64,000 bases of DNA, taken from assembly GCF_028867935.1 (NCBI RefSeq), contig NZ_JAPQNS010000023.1, positions 1 through 64,000 on the forward strand. Reading direction: 5' to 3'. Positions within the stretch are counted from its first letter, which is position 1, and each line of letters starts with the position of its first letter. The notes under the pieces are model-generated. The model was not told where the DNA came from and did not search any database. It saw nothing but the letters and a program-made list of their open reading frames with translations. Both the position numbers and the translations under genes were made by a program. The stretch is from Flavobacterium sp. SUN052. Lineage in GTDB: Bacteria > Bacteroidota > Bacteroidia > Flavobacteriales > Flavobacteriaceae. Below are positions 61,997 to 64,000 of the stretch, piece by piece.

Positions 61997-64000
61997 ATGG
62001 CAAAGCCACAAAACAAACTGTTTCTGCTCGACGCGCTTGCGTTGATTTATCGCGCCCACTTTGCGTTTAACAAGAACCCCCGTATCACCTCGCGGGGTAT
62101 GAATACCAGCTCCATTTTTGGCTTTATGAATGCCATGCTGGAGGTATTACAAAAGGAAAAACCAACCCACATCGGCGTGGCTTTCGACCACTCCAGCAAG
62201 ACGTTCCGGCACGAACAGTTTCCGATGTACAAAGCCACCCGGCAGTCGCAGCCGGAGGACATTAGCATTGCTACTCCTTACATCAAACAGATCATTGAGG
62301 CCATGAATATTCCCATCCTGATTATGGAGGGATTTGAGGCCGACGACATCATTGGTACCATTGCCAAGCGAGCCTGTGCCACGGGTGAGTTTGAAGTCTA
62401 TATGATGACGCCCGACAAAGATTACGGGCAGTTGGTGGAGGAGTGTATTCATATTTACAAGCCCGCGTTTATGGGCAAGCCCGCCGAAAAGCAGGGCGTT
62501 GCCGAAATTTGTGAGCGTTGGGGAATTGAGCGCATAGAGCAGGTAACGGATATGCTTGGCCTTGTCGGCGATGCGGTTGATAATATCCCCGGTATCCCCG
62601 GCATTGGCGAGAAAACCGCCCAGAAACTGGTTCAGGAGTTTGGCTCTATAGAAAATCTGATTGCCAACGCTGATCAACTGAAAGGAAAACTCAAAGAAAA
62701 CGTTGTTCAATACGCTCAGCAGGGCTTGTTATCCAAGCAGTTAGCGACTATTCACCTCGATGTACCCGTTCCGTTTGACGCTGAAGCGCTCCGTTTGACC
62801 GACTACGACAAACCCCGTTTGTCTGGTTTGATGGATGAACTGGAATTCCGGCAGATGAAGGGGCGCCTGGGATTAGATTCAATGAGTGAACAACCCCTGC
62901 CAGCCGCTTTCAAGAGTAAAGGATCGGGCCAAATGGATCTGTTTGCCCCAAGCTTTGCTCCCCGAACCCAGCCGACTCCTTCCGGTGCCGGAACGCCGGA
63001 CCGCGACGACCTGCCGTTTTCATTCGGCGATTCTGATACGGCTACTTCGGCTGAGACTGCGCCTAAAAAACGAGCGCCTAAAACGGCTGTTACAATACCC
63101 TCTGCTTCGGGCTCATCAGCCACACCCGAACCCGAAAATGCCGACGCACCTGCATTTCTGGATGTTTATCCTGATTACGAAATTGACCCGGAGCGCCCTG
63201 CTCCCCGCAAAACAATCGACTCGGTTAAACACGATTATCGCCTGATCGACACACCCGTCTTACGGGAGAGTCTGGTTTATTTTTTGAGCCAGCAGGAGTC
63301 GATCTGTTTCGATTCGGAGACAACGGCTATCGACCCGGTTGAGGCTGATCTGGTGGGTTTATCGTTTGCCTACCGGGCGGGCGAAGCATTTTATGTTCCC
63401 GTACCCGAAGACCGTGCTGAAGCTCAGGCTATAGTCGATCTCTTCAAGCCCGTACTTCAAAACCCGGCTATCACGAAGATTGGGCAGAACCTCAAATACG
63501 ACTTGCTGATGCTCAAAAAGTACGGCGTGGAGGTTCAGGGTAAGCTTTTCGATACCATGATTGCTCACTACCTGATTGAGCCTGAGCAACGGCACAACAT
63601 GGATATTATGGCCATGACGTACCTGAACTACCACCCGGTCGAAATTGAAGCGCTGATTGGCAAAAAAGGGAAAGGGCAGATCACTATGCGCGATGTAGAT
63701 GTGCAGAAAATAGTGGAATACGCCGGTGAAGATGCCGACGTAACGCTTCAACTGAAGCAGACCTTTGCGCCCCTACTCGAAAAAGATAGCCTGTATAAAC
63801 TGTTCGATCAGGTTGAGATGCCCCTCGTTCAGGTGCTGGCTGACCTGGAGCTTGAGGGTATTCGGTTAGATACCAATGCACTGGCGGAACTCTCGGCTAC
63901 GCTCGAAGTCGATGTAAAACAGGTACAACAGGAGATTTACGAAATCGCCGGGGAGTCGTTCAATATTGGGTCACCCAAGCAATTGGGAGAGATTCTGTTC
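61997..64000 (+). CDS. polA: DNA polymerase I, 5' two thirds (runs off the window)
   Basis: Open frame from the ATG at 61997 (MAKPQNKLFLLDALALIYRA) to the window end, 668 codons with no stop. 5'-3' exonuclease domain at about 1-290 (AFDHSSKTFRHEQFP, EGFEADDIIGTIAKRA, MTPDKDYGQLVEE, GDAVDNIPGIPGIGEKTAQK). Then a long Pro/Ala/Ser-rich linker, about 295-410. The 3'-5' exonuclease domain begins with CFDSETTAID, which keeps the acidic pair D-x-E of a proofreading exonuclease. The polymerase domain lies beyond the window. The linker holds QMDLF (62930-62944), a close match to the sliding-clamp-binding motif QLxLF. TATCTTTAC at about 61964 may be part of its promoter. Confidence 0.95.
   Translation, partial: MAKPQNKLFLLDALALIYRAHFAFNKNPRITSRGMNTSSIFGFMNAMLEVLQKEKPTHIGVAFDHSSKTFRHEQFPMYKATRQSQPEDISIATPYIKQIIEAMNIPILIMEGFEADDIIGTIAKRACATGEFEVYMMTPDKDYGQLVEECIHIYKPAFMGKPAEKQGVAEICERWGIERIEQVTDMLGLVGDAVDNIPGIPGIGEKTAQKLVQEFGSIENLIANADQLKGKLKENVVQYAQQGLLSKQLATIHLDVPVPFDAEALRLTDYDKPRLSGLMDELEFRQMKGRLGLDSMSEQPLPAAFKSKGSGQMDLFAPSFAPRTQPTPSGAGTPDRDDLPFSFGDSDTATSAETAPKKRAPKTAVTIPSASGSSATPEPENADAPAFLDVYPDYEIDPERPAPRKTIDSVKHDYRLIDTPVLRESLVYFLSQQESICFDSETTAIDPVEADLVGLSFAYRAGEAFYVPVPEDRAEAQAIVDLFKPVLQNPAITKIGQNLKYDLLMLKKYGVEVQGKLFDTMIAHYLIEPEQRHNMDIMAMTYLNYHPVEIEALIGKKGKGQITMRDVDVQKIVEYAGEDADVTLQLKQTFAPLLEKDSLYKLFDQVEMPLVQVLADLELEGIRLDTNALAELSATLEVDVKQVQQEIYEIAGESFNIGSPKQLGEILF

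Overview
The window looks like chromosome from a Cytophagales bacterium (Bacteroidota), closest in character to Spirosoma and its relatives. The evidence is C-terminal type IX secretion (T9SS) sorting domains, a gliding-motility type C-terminal domain, a 7TM-DISM sensor kinase, HWE/HisKA_2 and LytTR signalling pairs, near absence of Shine-Dalgarno sequences, and several good matches to the Bacteroidota promoter (TTTG / TAnnTTTG). G+C is near half in most lines sampled. There is no rRNA, CRISPR array, phage or insertion sequence; one tRNA gene is present.

Layout. 0.1-4.8 kb (minus): a dicarboxylate symporter behind a secreted CocE/NonD hydrolase, then a secreted alpha/beta hydrolase, with a candidate small RNA on the opposite strand. 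5.0-6.9 kb (plus): an MbnP-like lipoprotein overlapping a MauG/MbnH-like dihaem peroxidase. 7.0-13.1 kb: an ATP-grasp protein, a three-gene minus-strand insert, then a run of overlapping genes: GCS2 ligase, (short gap), glutamine amidotransferase, antitoxin, MazF/PemK toxin, and an ATP-grasp-like protein. 13.1-24.5 kb: housekeeping and envelope genes (Sm-like repeat outer-membrane protein, class III aminotransferase, Tex, NlpC/P60, GIY-YIG, tRNA-Ala, NarL-type two-component pair, 1-Cys peroxiredoxin, GH25 lysozyme, DUF433/DUF5615 toxin-antitoxin).

24.5-34.8 kb is one minus-strand block of secreted or surface proteins (CsgG-like, ELWxxDGT-repeat T9SS cargo, lipoprotein, NIDO/LamG protein, LytTR regulator, beta-helix protein, repeat protein). 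35-40.2 kb holds two further two-component systems. 40.2-45 kb holds pgi, a Ser/Thr/Asn-rich outer-membrane protein, a siroheme-synthesis dehydrogenase, an OsmC protein and a broken response regulator. 45.1-51 kb holds two more giant T9SS cargo proteins. 51.4-59.7 kb holds a second CocE/NonD hydrolase, a quinone oxidoreductase, several lipoproteins (one with a collagen-like segment) and small membrane proteins. 59.7-64 kb holds a tyrosine recombinase, a two-domain fasciclin lipoprotein and the 5' two thirds of polA, which runs off the window.

The most interesting items are the ligase/amidotransferase operon with a toxin-antitoxin pair embedded by overlapping frames, the MbnP/MbnH-like pair predicted to make a kynurenine copper site, a sensor kinase that reads 114 nt into the antisense strand of its neighbouring regulator, a family of intergenic hairpins built from short CAGTGA-type words (one of which encodes the recombinase C-terminus), a candidate ~70-nt RNA, and a likely clamp-binding motif in the PolA linker. 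All functional calls come from reading the translations; no database search was run.
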